Of a stretch of DNA of 64,000 nucleotides, positions 33,777-42,708 are shown one piece after another. The notes below the pieces were generated by a model that was not told where the DNA came from, ran no database searches, and saw only the letters and a program-made list of their open reading frames with translations. The translations under genes and the position numbers were made by a program. This DNA is from Aquirhabdus parva (GTDB taxonomy: Bacteria > Pseudomonadota > Gammaproteobacteria > Pseudomonadales > Moraxellaceae), in contig NZ_CP031222.1 of assembly GCF_003351745.1 (NCBI RefSeq), positions 2,648,207-2,712,206 of the forward strand, given 5' to 3'. The number at the start of each line of letters is the position of its first letter. Positions within the stretch are counted from its first letter, which is position 1.

Positions 33777-34790
33777 ATGAATGCACATGCTGATCAACTC
33801 AAGAAGCCTGAGCTCATCGACCCTTTCGCGCGATCGATCAAGTACGTTCGGCTGTCGGTCACGGATCGTTGTGACTTCCGCTGCGTGTACTGTATGAGTG
33901 AGGACATGCGATTCCTACCTCGAAACCGCGTTTTGACATTAGAAGAACTGGTGCGCTTAGGTCAAATCTTTGCCAACCTCGGTGTAGAAACCTTTCGCTT
34001 GACTGGTGGTGAACCGCTGATTCGTCGAGATATACCATGGTTAGTTGAGCAACTGGCGAAATCTGGTGAGGTCGTCATGACCACGAATGGCTCACGTTTA
34101 GACAAACTGGCTGCACCCCTCAAACAAGCAGGCTTGTCCCGCCTTAATATCAGCCTAGATACACTCAACGACAAGCAATTCCATGAATTAACCCGTACAG
34201 GTCATCTCAAAGATGTGTTAAATGGCATTGATGCCGCTCAATCAGCGGGATTTTCAATTAAGCTCAATGTCGTCATGATGAAGGGACGCAATGACGATCA
34301 AATCTTGCCTCTGGTTGAGTTTGCAACTGCACGCGGTTTAGATATCAGCTTCATTGAAGAAATGCCACTGGGCGTTATCGATGAACACTCAAGACAACTG
34401 GCTTTTATGTCAAGTGCAGATGTACGCCAAGTGATCCAAACGCATTTTGATTTACAACCGAGCACACATCACACTAGCGGCCCCTCACGCTATTGGCAAA
34501 TCGCTCAACCTCAAAATCCGCATGCCAGTCGCGTCGGTTTTATCTCTCCACATAGTCATAATTTTTGTGGAGACTGCAATCGAGTACGCGTCACTAGCGA
34601 AGGACGCCTCCTACTCTGTTTAGGTAATGAGGAAGGGACCGATTTAATGCCCTTGTTACGCGGAGGGGATGATGATGAAGTGATTGCCTCTCGTATCAAA
34701 ACCGCACTTCTGATGAAACCCGAAAAACATCACTTTGACCTGAACAACGAACCACAAATTGTGCGCTTTATGAATATGACTGGAGGCTAA
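33777..34790 (+). CDS. moaA: GTP 3',8-cyclase MoaA
   Basis: MoaA, a radical SAM enzyme, makes the first intermediate of molybdopterin from GTP. The 337-residue sequence has the SAM cluster motif CDFRCVYC (Cys32/36/39), LRLTGGEPLIR-like binding of SAM (FRLTGGEPLIRRDI), TNGSRLDK, the C-terminal cluster motif NFCGDCNRVRVTSEGRLLLCLG and the terminal GG needed for activity. Length is normal. Molybdopterin is required by XdhAB encoded 30 kb away, but no other moa or moe genes are in the window. Confidence 0.95.
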   Translation: MNAHADQLKKPELIDPFARSIKYVRLSVTDRCDFRCVYCMSEDMRFLPRNRVLTLEELVRLGQIFANLGVETFRLTGGEPLIRRDIPWLVEQLAKSGEVVMTTNGSRLDKLAAPLKQAGLSRLNISLDTLNDKQFHELTRTGHLKDVLNGIDAAQSAGFSIKLNVVMMKGRNDDQILPLVEFATARGLDISFIEEMPLGVIDEHSRQLAFMSSADVRQVIQTHFDLQPSTHHTSGPSRYWQIAQPQNPHASRVGFISPHSHNFCGDCNRVRVTSEGRLLLCLGNEEGTDLMPLLRGGDDDEVIASRIKTALLMKPEKHHFDLNNEPQIVRFMNMTGG

Positions 34791-34908
34791 TCATCAGCAC
34801 CATGTCATTGATCACGAAATGAACCATTAAAACAATCCTTAAAACAGTTGCATAATGTAGTATTATCTCTCCAGTATTATGCAATTCCGCTCACATTAAG
34901 GAGCATCT

Positions 34909-36636
34909 GTGCCTCTGAAAACCCTCTCCGCCTCAAGTTTAGGTCTTAACGAATCCATGGTTTCCGCCGCAATTTTGGATGTCATCGACACCCTCATGCG
35001 TGCAGGATTTAAGGCATATATCGTTGGCGGCGGTGTACGCGACTTATTATTGGGTTTACGTCCTAAAGATTTTGATGCGGTAACCAACGCAACTCCGGCC
35101 CAGATTCGCGAAGTTTTTGGCAAACGTTCACGCATTATCGGACGACGTTTTGAGCTTGCTCACGTCTACTCCGGCCGTGAGATGATCGAAGTCGCCACCT
35201 TCCGCGCCCCTCCACGCAAAGTCTCAACAACTGCTTCTGGCATGATCACCCGGGACAACGTCTGGGGAACGATTCAGCAGGATTATGTGCGCCGTGACTT
35301 CACCATCAATGCCATGTATTACCAGCCACGTGAAGGAGTCGTTCTAGACTTTACCCACGCCATTTCAGATATCAAAAATAAGCAACTGACCTTACAAGGC
35401 AAACCTACCGTCCGCTTTGAAGAAGATCCGGTACGGATGTTGCGGACCTTGCGCTTTGCGGCGAAACTCGAGTTCACGATTGATCCTGAGATCACCAAAG
35501 TCTTGACACCTGCAATGACCCAATTATTGCTTGAAGTCTCCCCACACCGTATTTACGATGAAACCCAAAAGATGTTTTCAGGAGGTCACTTAGCACCCCT
35601 TCTGCCTCTCATGGTTCAATATCATGTCTGGAATAGACTCTTTGTTGACGTTTCTCCAGAACTCACACCTTTGATCAAGCAAGCTGCAGAAAACACGGAT
35701 GCGCGGATCGCCATCGGCAAGAGCATTAACCCTGCGTTCTTTTACGCCGTGTTGCTCTGGGAACCGTTCCTTGCTCGCGTCAAAGAACTGGTAGCCACGG
35801 GCGCTCCGCATTCCATCGCTTGGACACAAGCGGGTCTTGATGTTCTCCGTCGTCAGTCTAAACACACCGCCATTCCACGCTTTAGCGAAATGTTCATCCG
35901 TGAAGTATGGGAATTACAGCCGCGTTTAGAACAGCCAAAACCGCGCCAAGTTCCAGCACTGGCTGCACACCCGCGCTTTCGTGCAGGCTTTGACTTTTTG
36001 CTTATGCGTGAGCAAACCGGTGATGTATTAGTAGGCACCATGGGGCAATGGTGGCATGACTACCAAACTCTGAGTAATGATGGTCGTGAACGCGCCATTG
36101 CCGACCTCAACCGTTTGCAGCAGCGTCTACAACGTAAACGTCAAGCGGGTGAAACTGTACAGCCCTTACAAGCGGTAATCGCGGAAGCTGATCATAGCGT
36201 TTCTACAGTAGAAATCACGGCTCAAAACACGGTGGATAACGCAACATTGAATATCACGACACCGACAACTAAAGCAAAGCGTGTACGAAACCGTAAGCCC
36301 AAAACAGCAACACATGAGCAAACCCTTGCAGCGCTTGCAGCTGAAGTACAAGAGGCGGCGATTTTTGACGAAAGCACGCCATTAAAATCAGCCCCAACAC
36401 GTGAAAAGCCATTGGAGTCGGTGGAAGCTATTCAGTTACTGCCTTCCGATGATCCTGCGATGATCCATGCCAATCTTCGTGCAAAGCGCCGATCCAATCG
36501 TAACGACTCCCAAGGATCAAGCAATGGCAGCGATACTCGCTATAGCCTCGCCCCACGTCGTCGTCAACCACGCAGTAAACCGATTCAAATCGAGCCAACT
36601 ATTGCGCCGTCAACCTCAGCAGAAGACGCGTCATAA
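34909..36636 (+). CDS. pcnB: poly(A) polymerase I with long C-terminal tail
   Basis: PcnB adds poly(A) tails to RNA 3' ends and so promotes decay. The nucleotidyltransferase head has YIVGGGVRDLLLG (38-50) and the metal-binding DFD at 54-56, then FGKRSRIIGRRFELAHV and YVRRDFTINAMYY; the PolyA_pol RNA-binding part follows (RFEEDPVRMLRTLRFAAKL). At 575 residues it is longer than E. coli PcnB (about 465): from roughly residue 415 on it is a polar, basic, low-complexity tail (KRVRNRKPKT, RAKRRSNRND, RRRQPRSKP) probably for RNA contact. Start codon is GTG, with AAGGAG six bases upstream. folK begins at the next base after the stop. Confidence 0.93.
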   Translation: MPLKTLSASSLGLNESMVSAAILDVIDTLMRAGFKAYIVGGGVRDLLLGLRPKDFDAVTNATPAQIREVFGKRSRIIGRRFELAHVYSGREMIEVATFRAPPRKVSTTASGMITRDNVWGTIQQDYVRRDFTINAMYYQPREGVVLDFTHAISDIKNKQLTLQGKPTVRFEEDPVRMLRTLRFAAKLEFTIDPEITKVLTPAMTQLLLEVSPHRIYDETQKMFSGGHLAPLLPLMVQYHVWNRLFVDVSPELTPLIKQAAENTDARIAIGKSINPAFFYAVLLWEPFLARVKELVATGAPHSIAWTQAGLDVLRRQSKHTAIPRFSEMFIREVWELQPRLEQPKPRQVPALAAHPRFRAGFDFLLMREQTGDVLVGTMGQWWHDYQTLSNDGRERAIADLNRLQQRLQRKRQAGETVQPLQAVIAEADHSVSTVEITAQNTVDNATLNITTPTTKAKRVRNRKPKTATHEQTLAALAAEVQEAAIFDESTPLKSAPTREKPLESVEAIQLLPSDDPAMIHANLRAKRRSNRNDSQGSSNGSDTRYSLAPRRRQPRSKPIQIEPTIAPSTSAEDAS

Positions 36637-37188
36637 ATGGCGCGTGTTTTTATTGGTTTAGGTAGTAATCTTGCGAATGAATCTGGTGACTCACGCCAGA
36701 TTCTGCGTGATGCAGTTCATGCATTACAGGCTCTGAGTACGAGCAAAACTCAAGTCTCAAGTTTATATGCCAGCAGCCCAATGGGTCCCCAAGACCAACC
36801 TGATTATTTGAATGCTGTCGCTCTGATTCATACAACCCTCCCTCCTCATGACCTACTTGATGCCTTACAAAAGATAGAGCAACGTGCGGGTCGTGTTCGC
36901 GTTCGTCGTTGGGGGGAGCGTACCCTCGATTTAGATATTCTTATTATGGATGAAGGAGACCTTCCCTCCAGCGATAATGCAGAAAACCCTTTTCCTAAAC
37001 AGATCATTATGCATGATGAACGCCTCAGCATTCCCCATATCGGAATTTTAGAACGCTCATTTGTCGTACAACCACTCTTGGAACTCGACGCGAGTTTGAG
37101 CATCGGTGGTATTATCTTGACCAAATGTTCTGCCGCAACAGCACAAACCGGAATCCGGATTGTTGAAAATGTTGATTGGGCAGATTAA
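36637..37188 (+). CDS. folK: 6-hydroxymethyl-dihydropterin pyrophosphokinase
   Basis: FolK transfers pyrophosphate from ATP to hydroxymethyldihydropterin in folate synthesis. The 183-residue protein has FIGLGSNLANE at the start, SSLYASSPMGPQDQPDYLNA, and the HPPK signature RRWGERTLDLDILIM near 88-102, then LSIPHIGILERSFVVQPLLEL. Its ATG follows the pcnB stop with no gap, so ribosome binding site sequence lies within pcnB and translation is probably coupled. panB and panC follow, a common arrangement in gammaproteobacteria. Confidence 0.95.
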   Translation: MARVFIGLGSNLANESGDSRQILRDAVHALQALSTSKTQVSSLYASSPMGPQDQPDYLNAVALIHTTLPPHDLLDALQKIEQRAGRVRVRRWGERTLDLDILIMDEGDLPSSDNAENPFPKQIIMHDERLSIPHIGILERSFVVQPLLELDASLSIGGIILTKCSAATAQTGIRIVENVDWAD

Positions 37189-37260
37189 AGCCGTATTGCC
37201 CTGTCATCCTCCCCTAAACACGTCACAGATCGATGTGATGCAAAAAAGGAAGTCACTTAA

Positions 37261-38058
37261 ATGATTCGTCTCAGTCAATTAGCCCAATATAAAGCTGAAG
37301 GTAAACCTTTCTCATGCCTGACTTGCTACGATGCCAGTTTTGCCAAGGCTATGGAAATCGCTGAAATCGACTCTATTTTAATAGGCGACTCGCTGGGCAT
37401 GGTCATCCAAGGACACGACTCCACACTTCCCGTTACTGTTGAAGATATTGCTTACCACACCCGTGCAGTTGCACGCGCCAATCATCATGCGTTTATCATG
37501 GCCGACTTACCATTTATGTCCTACGCCACACTGCCCGATGCGATTCGTGCCGCAACCACGATGATGCAAGCAGGCGCACATGCGGTAAAGCTCGAAGGCG
37601 GTGCTTGGCTGGCAGAAACGATCCGTGTACTCAAACAAAACGGCATTCCTACGTGCGTTCATCTGGGGTTAACACCTCAATCTGTTAACGTTTTTGGTGG
37701 CTACAAACTGCAAGGGCGTAACCGTGACGCGGCGGATCATCTTTTGGCCGATTGCCAAGCCGTTGTCGATGCTGGCGCTGCATTATTATTGCTCGAAGTC
37801 GTACCTGCGCAACTTGCAAAAGAAGTTCAGGCACGATTTAATGTGCCTGTAATTGGGATTGGTGCAGGTGTTGATTGTGATGGTCAAGTATTGGTCATGC
37901 ATGACATGCTGGGATTGAACTTTGAAAAACCGGCGCGATTTGTTCATGACTTCTTACAAGGCAAAGGCAATATTGTCGATGCGTTTCGTGATTTTCATCA
38001 TTCCGTACAAAAGCGAGCGTATCCTGAGGCTAAACATGCCTTTCATATCGCGCTGTAA
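37261..38058 (+). CDS. panB: 3-methyl-2-oxobutanoate hydroxymethyltransferase
   Basis: PanB adds a hydroxymethyl group from methylene-THF to ketoisovalerate, the first step to pantothenate. The 265-residue product has LTCYDASFAKAMEIAEID, ILIGDSLGMVIQGHDSTLPV (metal ligand Asp), MADLPFMSY, VKLEGGAW, HLGLTPQSVNVFGGYKLQGR and IGIGAGVDCDGQVLV. Length is typical. The start is preceded by AAAGGAAG. panC follows after 62 bp. Confidence 0.96.
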   Translation: MIRLSQLAQYKAEGKPFSCLTCYDASFAKAMEIAEIDSILIGDSLGMVIQGHDSTLPVTVEDIAYHTRAVARANHHAFIMADLPFMSYATLPDAIRAATTMMQAGAHAVKLEGGAWLAETIRVLKQNGIPTCVHLGLTPQSVNVFGGYKLQGRNRDAADHLLADCQAVVDAGAALLLLEVVPAQLAKEVQARFNVPVIGIGAGVDCDGQVLVMHDMLGLNFEKPARFVHDFLQGKGNIVDAFRDFHHSVQKRAYPEAKHAFHIAL

Positions 38059-38120
38059 CCCATTCGTTTGCTGTATTTTGAAGTCATTATTTAAGATTTA
38101 ATTCGTAGAGTAAGCTAAGC

Positions 38121-38984
38121 ATGAGAACCGAAACCACTATCCAAGGGCTACATGCCGCACTCAGCCCTGTGCGTGCCAGTCGTAAAAGTATTGGTTTTGT
38201 CGCGACAATGGGCAACCTGCATGAAGGTCATCTCAAACTGGTACAAGAAGCCAGTCAGCTCTGCGATGTAGTGGTGGTCAGCATCTTTGTAAATCCAACC
38301 CAATTTGGTCCAAACGAAGACTTTGCCAACTACCCCCGAACCTTTGAAGCTGACAGTAACCTTTTGGCTGAAGCAAACTGCGATATTTTATTCGCACCAA
38401 GCACTGAACAAATTTATGGCGAGCAACCTCAAAAAACAACGGTTCAAGTGAATTCACTTGCGGACGATCTTTGCGGTCGAACTCGTCCCGGACATTTCAC
38501 CGGTGTAGCAACCGTTGTCACTAAACTGTTTAATATCGTTCAACCCACAGTTGCCCTCTTTGGTGAAAAGGACTATCAACAGCTCGCTATCATCCGCCAT
38601 CTAGCCAATGATCTCTGCTTTGATGTTGATGTCATTGGTGTACCCACAGTACGTGCAGAAAATGGCTTAGCACTCAGCTCACGTAATGGCTACTTATCTG
38701 AAGAAGAGCTGATTCTCGCACCCGCTATTTATGCGGCTCTGCAAACGATTCAAGCGCAAATATTAGATGCATCTGAAAATGGTAAAATTGATTTTGATGG
38801 ATTCGCAGCAGAAGGCCGCAAGGCACTTGAAAAGCAACAATTCGCTGTTGATTACGTTGAAATCCGCAATCCAGACCTTACTCCTGCGCAAATCGATCAG
38901 GGCAAATGGGTCATTTTGGTCGCAGCAAAACTTGGGAAAACACGTTTAATCGACAATTTGACAGTCACTCTGCCCAGCGCATAA
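38121..38984 (+). CDS. panC: pantothenate synthetase
   Basis: PanC joins pantoate and beta-alanine using ATP. The 287-residue sequence has the adenylate-forming nucleotidyltransferase motifs [46 protein letters not shown] and [17 protein letters not shown], the last being the KMSKS equivalent. Length matches the family. It is the final gene of the pcnB-folK-panBC group and is followed by a terminator. Confidence 0.96.
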   Translation: MRTETTIQGLHAALSPVRASRKSIGFVATMGNLHEGHLKLVQEASQLCDVVVVSIFVNPTQFGPNEDFANYPRTFEADSNLLAEANCDILFAPSTEQIYGEQPQKTTVQVNSLADDLCGRTRPGHFTGVATVVTKLFNIVQPTVALFGEKDYQQLAIIRHLANDLCFDVDVIGVPTVRAENGLALSSRNGYLSEEELILAPAIYAALQTIQAQILDASENGKIDFDGFAAEGRKALEKQQFAVDYVEIRNPDLTPAQIDQGKWVILVAAKLGKTRLIDNLTVTLPSA

Positions 38985-39035
38985 AAGTAATATCTTATTT
39001 TCTATAAAAGCTGAATTCATTTACATTTCGAAATA

Positions 39036-39063
39036 AACCCTCACACCGTGGGGGTTTTTTTTT
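39036..39063 (+). terminator. rho-independent terminator after panC
   Basis: AACCCTCAC and GTGGGGGTT pair over nine positions with one G-T wobble around a short loop and are followed by nine T residues. It lies about 50 bp after the panC stop. Confidence 0.88.
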
Positions 39064-39220
39064 CGATAAAAGACCGCTCATAATGATAAAATCAATTGTA
39101 TTCATCACGTGTAAAACGATTATGATGACACTCTTAACAGAAAACTTAGCTGAAAAGCGCTTTTGTCATCATTATTGCGAATAATAATGAATTGGAAAAC
39201 TTTATTGTGAAGATCATATT

Positions 39221-40072
39221 TTGAAAAAACTTCTTATCGTATCAGGTCGTTCTGGAGCAGGGAAAAGCTCGACACTGCACATGCTTGAAGACCTTGGCTA
39301 TTATTGTATTGATAATCTGCCTGTCTCTTTGCTGCCTGAAATTGTGGCAAAACTAAACGCCCAAAAAAATATCGAAATGCTGGCGCTAGGGGTTGATGTC
39401 AGAACGCCTCAATCCGATCTCATGCAATTCGAAGACATCCTCGAACAACTCCGCCAACATGGCGAGATCGAAGTGATCTTCCTAAATGCTCGCGATGATG
39501 TATTGTTGGCCCGCTATGGTGCTACACGCAGACGCCATCCGTTGACGGATCGATACAACACCATTGCAGAAGCTTTGCAAGCAGAAGACTCCTTGCTTTC
39601 AGGCATCGCACGTCATGCAACCCTAACGCTGGATACCAGCAACCTGAATGTGCATGAACTGCAACATACGCTGTCCGTAAAAATGGGCCAAAATGAACGT
39701 ATGATTCTGATTCTACAGTCATTTGGCTACAAGCGCGGTGTTCCCCTTGATGCGGATTTCGTTTTTGATGTGCGTCACCTTCCTAACCCACACTGGCAAC
39801 CCGAACTACGCGCTCTGACTGGGATGGATCTGGAGGTCCAAGAATTCCTGAACGGTAATGCAGATGTGACGGAAATGTATAATGACATCCTTGCTTTTCT
39901 GCTAAAATGGCTTCCAGTTTTCGCAGCAAGTCATCGACATTACTTGACGGTGGCTATTGGTTGTACCGGTGGCCAGCACCGCTCCGTTTATTTGGTTAAC
40001 CGACTTGCTGATGCACTTAAAGCGCAATGGCCCACCCAAACCCTTCACCGTGAATTAAAGTATTGGTCATGA
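39221..40072 (+). CDS. rapZ: RNase adapter protein RapZ
   Basis: RapZ is a nucleotide- and RNA-binding adapter that steers RNase E and controls amino sugar metabolism in enterics. The 283-residue product has Walker A GRSGAGKSS at 9-17, DNLPVSLLPEIV, FLNARDDVLLARYGATRRRHPL and the conserved C-terminal block VAIGCTGGQHRSVYLVNRLA. The only workable start is TTG 39221 (a stop codon lies 33 bases upstream and no ATG or GTG intervenes), which gives the family N-terminus. The stop overlaps the npr start by four bases. Confidence 0.92.
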   Translation: MKKLLIVSGRSGAGKSSTLHMLEDLGYYCIDNLPVSLLPEIVAKLNAQKNIEMLALGVDVRTPQSDLMQFEDILEQLRQHGEIEVIFLNARDDVLLARYGATRRRHPLTDRYNTIAEALQAEDSLLSGIARHATLTLDTSNLNVHELQHTLSVKMGQNERMILILQSFGYKRGVPLDADFVFDVRHLPNPHWQPELRALTGMDLEVQEFLNGNADVTEMYNDILAFLLKWLPVFAASHRHYLTVAIGCTGGQHRSVYLVNRLADALKAQWPTQTLHRELKYWS

Positions 40073-40359
40073 GTACAGCACAAAACGATCCAATTGACAC
40101 CACGCTCGACGTGATCAATAAATTAGGCTTACACGCACGTGCTTGCGGCAAGCTTATAGAAGTGACCTCTCGCCATCGCTGTGATATTCGTATTGGTCGA
40201 GATGACAGTCTGGTTGACGCAAAAAATATTATGGCTTTGCTGATGTTAGGAGCAGGTAAAGGCTCAACGCTAAGGCTCGTCATCCAAGGATCTGACCAAG
40301 ACAAAGCTCACGATGCCATACGAGAGTTATTCGCTCTGAGATTTCACGAAGCGGAATAA
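40069..40359 (+). CDS. ptsO: HPr-like phosphocarrier NPr
   Basis: NPr belongs to the nitrogen-related phosphotransferase system and passes phosphate from EI-Ntr to EIIA-Ntr. The 96-residue protein has the phosphorylated histidine His22 in KLGLHARACGKLIE and the regulatory-site block NIMALLMLGAGKGSTLRL. Its ATG overlaps the rapZ stop (ATGA), the same pairing as in the ptsN-rapZ-ptsO clusters of pseudomonads; ptsN is absent here. ATG 40069 is preferred over the TTG six bases earlier. Confidence 0.9.
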   Translation: MSTAQNDPIDTTLDVINKLGLHARACGKLIEVTSRHRCDIRIGRDDSLVDAKNIMALLMLGAGKGSTLRLVIQGSDQDKAHDAIRELFALRFHEAE

Positions 40360-40485
40360 AGCATTTCTAACCCGTTTTACAGGTACAAGAGGATATTCCC
40401 CTTATCTTCTTGAATACTCGCCCTCTATTAATTCTTTATTTTTTAATATTCATTCATTTTTTTAGAGTTGATTTAAAAAACCATT

Positions 40486-41013
40486 ATGCGTAAAAAACCC
40501 CATACCGATATCCCTGACTTTGAAGATCTTGAAGATCGCCCAAGTCGAACAGAACAAAAAAAAGCAATGGCTCGCTTACAGCTCTTGGGAGAAAAGCTTG
40601 CAGCGTTACCACCAGAGCGCATTAAAGCATTACCCGTCAATGAAGTATTGATCGATAATTTGCTAGAGATGGGTCGTATTCCTAGCTTTGAAGCACGTCG
40701 TCGTCAATCGCAACTTATTGGAAAACTGCTCAAACGTGAAGATGAAAGTGCTGTTCTAGCGACTTTTAACGCCAAACAACCCGCAAAAAAGCAAGCACAA
40801 ATCACACGTTGGGTGGATCGTCTTATTGCACAAGGTGACGGTTCATTAAATGACTTCGTACGCCAATTCCCTGCCGCCGAGCGCCATACTTTACGCCAAC
40901 ACGTCATGCGTGTGCAGAAAGCCAAAGTCGAACAAGCTTCGGAGGAAGAACAAGCAGATGTACTGCGCGCACTCGAAAATTATGTCCATCAAGTAGCCCT
41001 GCTTTCTGATTAA
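40486..41013 (+). CDS. darP: ribosome-associated protein DarP/YjgA (DUF615)
   Basis: A 175-residue basic protein of the DUF615 family, which binds late 50S ribosome precursors. Visible marks are RPSRTEQKKAMARLQLLGEK, LPPERIKALPVNEVLIDNLL, ARRRQSQLIGKLLKRED and RHTLRQHVMRVQKAK. Length is as expected. It stands alone between npr and pilA on the same strand. Confidence 0.92.
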   Translation: MRKKPHTDIPDFEDLEDRPSRTEQKKAMARLQLLGEKLAALPPERIKALPVNEVLIDNLLEMGRIPSFEARRRQSQLIGKLLKREDESAVLATFNAKQPAKKQAQITRWVDRLIAQGDGSLNDFVRQFPAAERHTLRQHVMRVQKAKVEQASEEEQADVLRALENYVHQVALLSD

Positions 41014-41178
41014 AATCCGCCCTTTAGCTGCTGTAATACATAGCGACTACATCAGCTAACACAATAATTCACTATCTGACATAAATTGTCACAGATACAC
41101 ATTGATCACAAACATCCTGCCTATTATCAAATTCACATATCTAACTAATTTATATCAATTAAATATAATAATTTAAAA

Positions 41179-41197
41179 TTGGCACGCCTTCTGCATA
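41179..41197 (+). promoter_or_regulatory. sigma-54 promoter of pilA
   Basis: TTGGCACGCCTTCTGCAT matches the -24/-12 consensus TGGCACG-N4-TTGCA: GG at 41181-41182 and GC at 41193-41194 are separated by exactly ten bases. Transcription would start near 41206, leaving a 45-base leader. Type IV pilin genes of Pseudomonas and relatives use such promoters with PilR; no pilSR genes are in this window. Confidence 0.85.
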
Positions 41198-41250
41198 ATC
41201 TCTAACAGAATCAGTACGTACTGATTACTTATTCCTCTAGGAGAGTTAAA

Positions 41251-41703
41251 ATGAATACTGTACAAAAGGGTTTTACATTGATCGAATTGATGATCGTTGT
41301 TGCGATTATCGGTATTTTGGCAGCGATTGCTATTCCTGCTTATCAAGATTATATCGCTCGTTCACAAGCCTCTGAGGGTGTGTCTCTTGCGGATGGTATG
41401 AAAGTAACCATCGCAGACAATTTGCAAAATGGAGACTGTATTGATAGCGTAACCACAGCTAATAATACAGTAAATGGCAAGTATGTACAAAACGTCCTCT
41501 CCACTAAAACCGCTGCTTCTGCAGGAACTCCAGCTGTTTGTCAAGTAACCGCAACTTACGGTAGTGGTACTGCAGGGACTAGCGTTTCAGCTGGTATCAA
41601 TGGAAAAACATTGATTATGACTCTCAATGGTAATGGATCATGGGTTCAAAGCGGTGGCACTATTCTTGCGAAATATGTTCCTAAAGCTTTAACTACTTCA
41701 TAA
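41251..41703 (+). CDS. pilA: type IV major pilin
   Basis: PilA is the pilus subunit used for twitching, adhesion and DNA uptake. The 150-residue prepilin has leader MNTVQKG, cleaved before Phe8, Glu12 (mature position 5) and the hydrophobic helix [20 protein letters not shown]. Cysteines are at 63 and 97, so the disulfide is internal and not the usual C-terminal loop. The chain ends LTTS: a C-terminal serine is the glycosylation site used by TfpO-type ligases in group I pilins, and a ligase gene lies close downstream. AGGAGAG precedes the ATG. Confidence 0.94.
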   Translation: MNTVQKGFTLIELMIVVAIIGILAAIAIPAYQDYIARSQASEGVSLADGMKVTIADNLQNGDCIDSVTTANNTVNGKYVQNVLSTKTAASAGTPAVCQVTATYGSGTAGTSVSAGINGKTLIMTLNGNGSWVQSGGTILAKYVPKALTTS

Positions 41704-41717
41704 GATGAATTAGATTA

Positions 41718-41759
41718 TTAACCAACAATAGGCTGACAATACGGTCTATTGTTGGTTAA
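41718..41759 (+). terminator. strong hairpin after pilA
   Basis: Arms TTAACCAACAATAG and CTATTGTTGGTTAA pair perfectly over 14 bp around a 14-base loop. No T-tract follows, so it may act as a partial terminator or as a 3' stabiliser that keeps pilA mRNA much more abundant than the downstream accessory genes. Confidence 0.65.
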
Positions 41760-41826
41760 CAGATTGAGTAGATGCAATCGTTTCAGTCAAACACTATAAA
41801 CTTTAAGCATATGAGATATTCATAAT

Positions 41827-42561
41827 ATGCCTCCCCGTCTAAAAGCATTTGCTATTCATCTGATTGCATCCATCTTATTAGCCATTTTTGCTTTGATCTT
41901 GGTATTTCTCATTTGGTATCCCGCACCACTCGCACAAGCCGTAGGTGTAACTCACATATTCCTACTTATGCTAGGAATCGATGTAATACTAGGGCCACTT
42001 CTTACACTATTTGTATACAAAACGGGGAAACGCACACTAAAATTGGATCTAACCATTATTATTGTTATACAGCTTGCAATGTTTGGTTACGGCCTGAATA
42101 CCGTGGCACAAGGACGTCCAGCTTGGTTAGTATTCAATAACGATCAATTTTACCTCGTACGACCATCCAATATTGACCCGCTAATATCGAGAAAAGCAGC
42201 TCCTGAGTATCGTTCGGCATCTTGGTTCGGTCCCAAATGGGTTTCTGTACAGTTACCAAGCGAAAAAATGGCGAGACGATCTATCATTTCAGAAACGCTT
42301 CAGTCAGGTGCAGGATTATTCAATAGTCCTACGTTATATGGTCCAATCCAACATGATCTAACCAAAATTGAATCACAAGCGCGTGACTTTCGGGAATTAG
42401 AAAAATTTAATTCGCCATTAGCTATTGAATCTACAATAAAAAAATGGCCAAAAGCTATGAAATGGCTACCATTATGGAGCAGCCAAAAAGGAATGACTGT
42501 TCTTTTGGATGGAATGGGTAATGTAATTGCAATCACTGACTTAAATCCGTGGAAGCAATAA
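41827..42561 (+). CDS. tfpZ: TfpX/TfpZ-like type IV pilin accessory protein
   Basis: A 244-residue inner membrane protein. Three or four helices fill residues 8-110 (IHLIASILLAIFALILVFLI, THIFLLMLGIDVILGPLLTL, LTIIIVIQLAMFGYGL), and a soluble domain follows, ending in a Trp-rich part. In Pseudomonas and Acinetobacter, genes of this family stand next to particular pilin alleles and help those pilins assemble. It sits between pilA and the oligosaccharyltransferase, fitting that role. The exact mechanism is not known. Confidence 0.82.
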   Translation: MPPRLKAFAIHLIASILLAIFALILVFLIWYPAPLAQAVGVTHIFLLMLGIDVILGPLLTLFVYKTGKRTLKLDLTIIIVIQLAMFGYGLNTVAQGRPAWLVFNNDQFYLVRPSNIDPLISRKAAPEYRSASWFGPKWVSVQLPSEKMARRSIISETLQSGAGLFNSPTLYGPIQHDLTKIESQARDFRELEKFNSPLAIESTIKKWPKAMKWLPLWSSQKGMTVLLDGMGNVIAITDLNPWKQ

Positions 42562-42708
42562 TATAGAACCTATATTATATGTTTGTAAATCTACGCCAAG
42601 CGTAGACATAATGAAATTTATAGGCAGTGTCTAACAATAATCCGTACACTTAACAAAAAATGTCTATAATCACAGCATCCAATTAAAACCCTGACACTAA
42701 GGTTGCAA

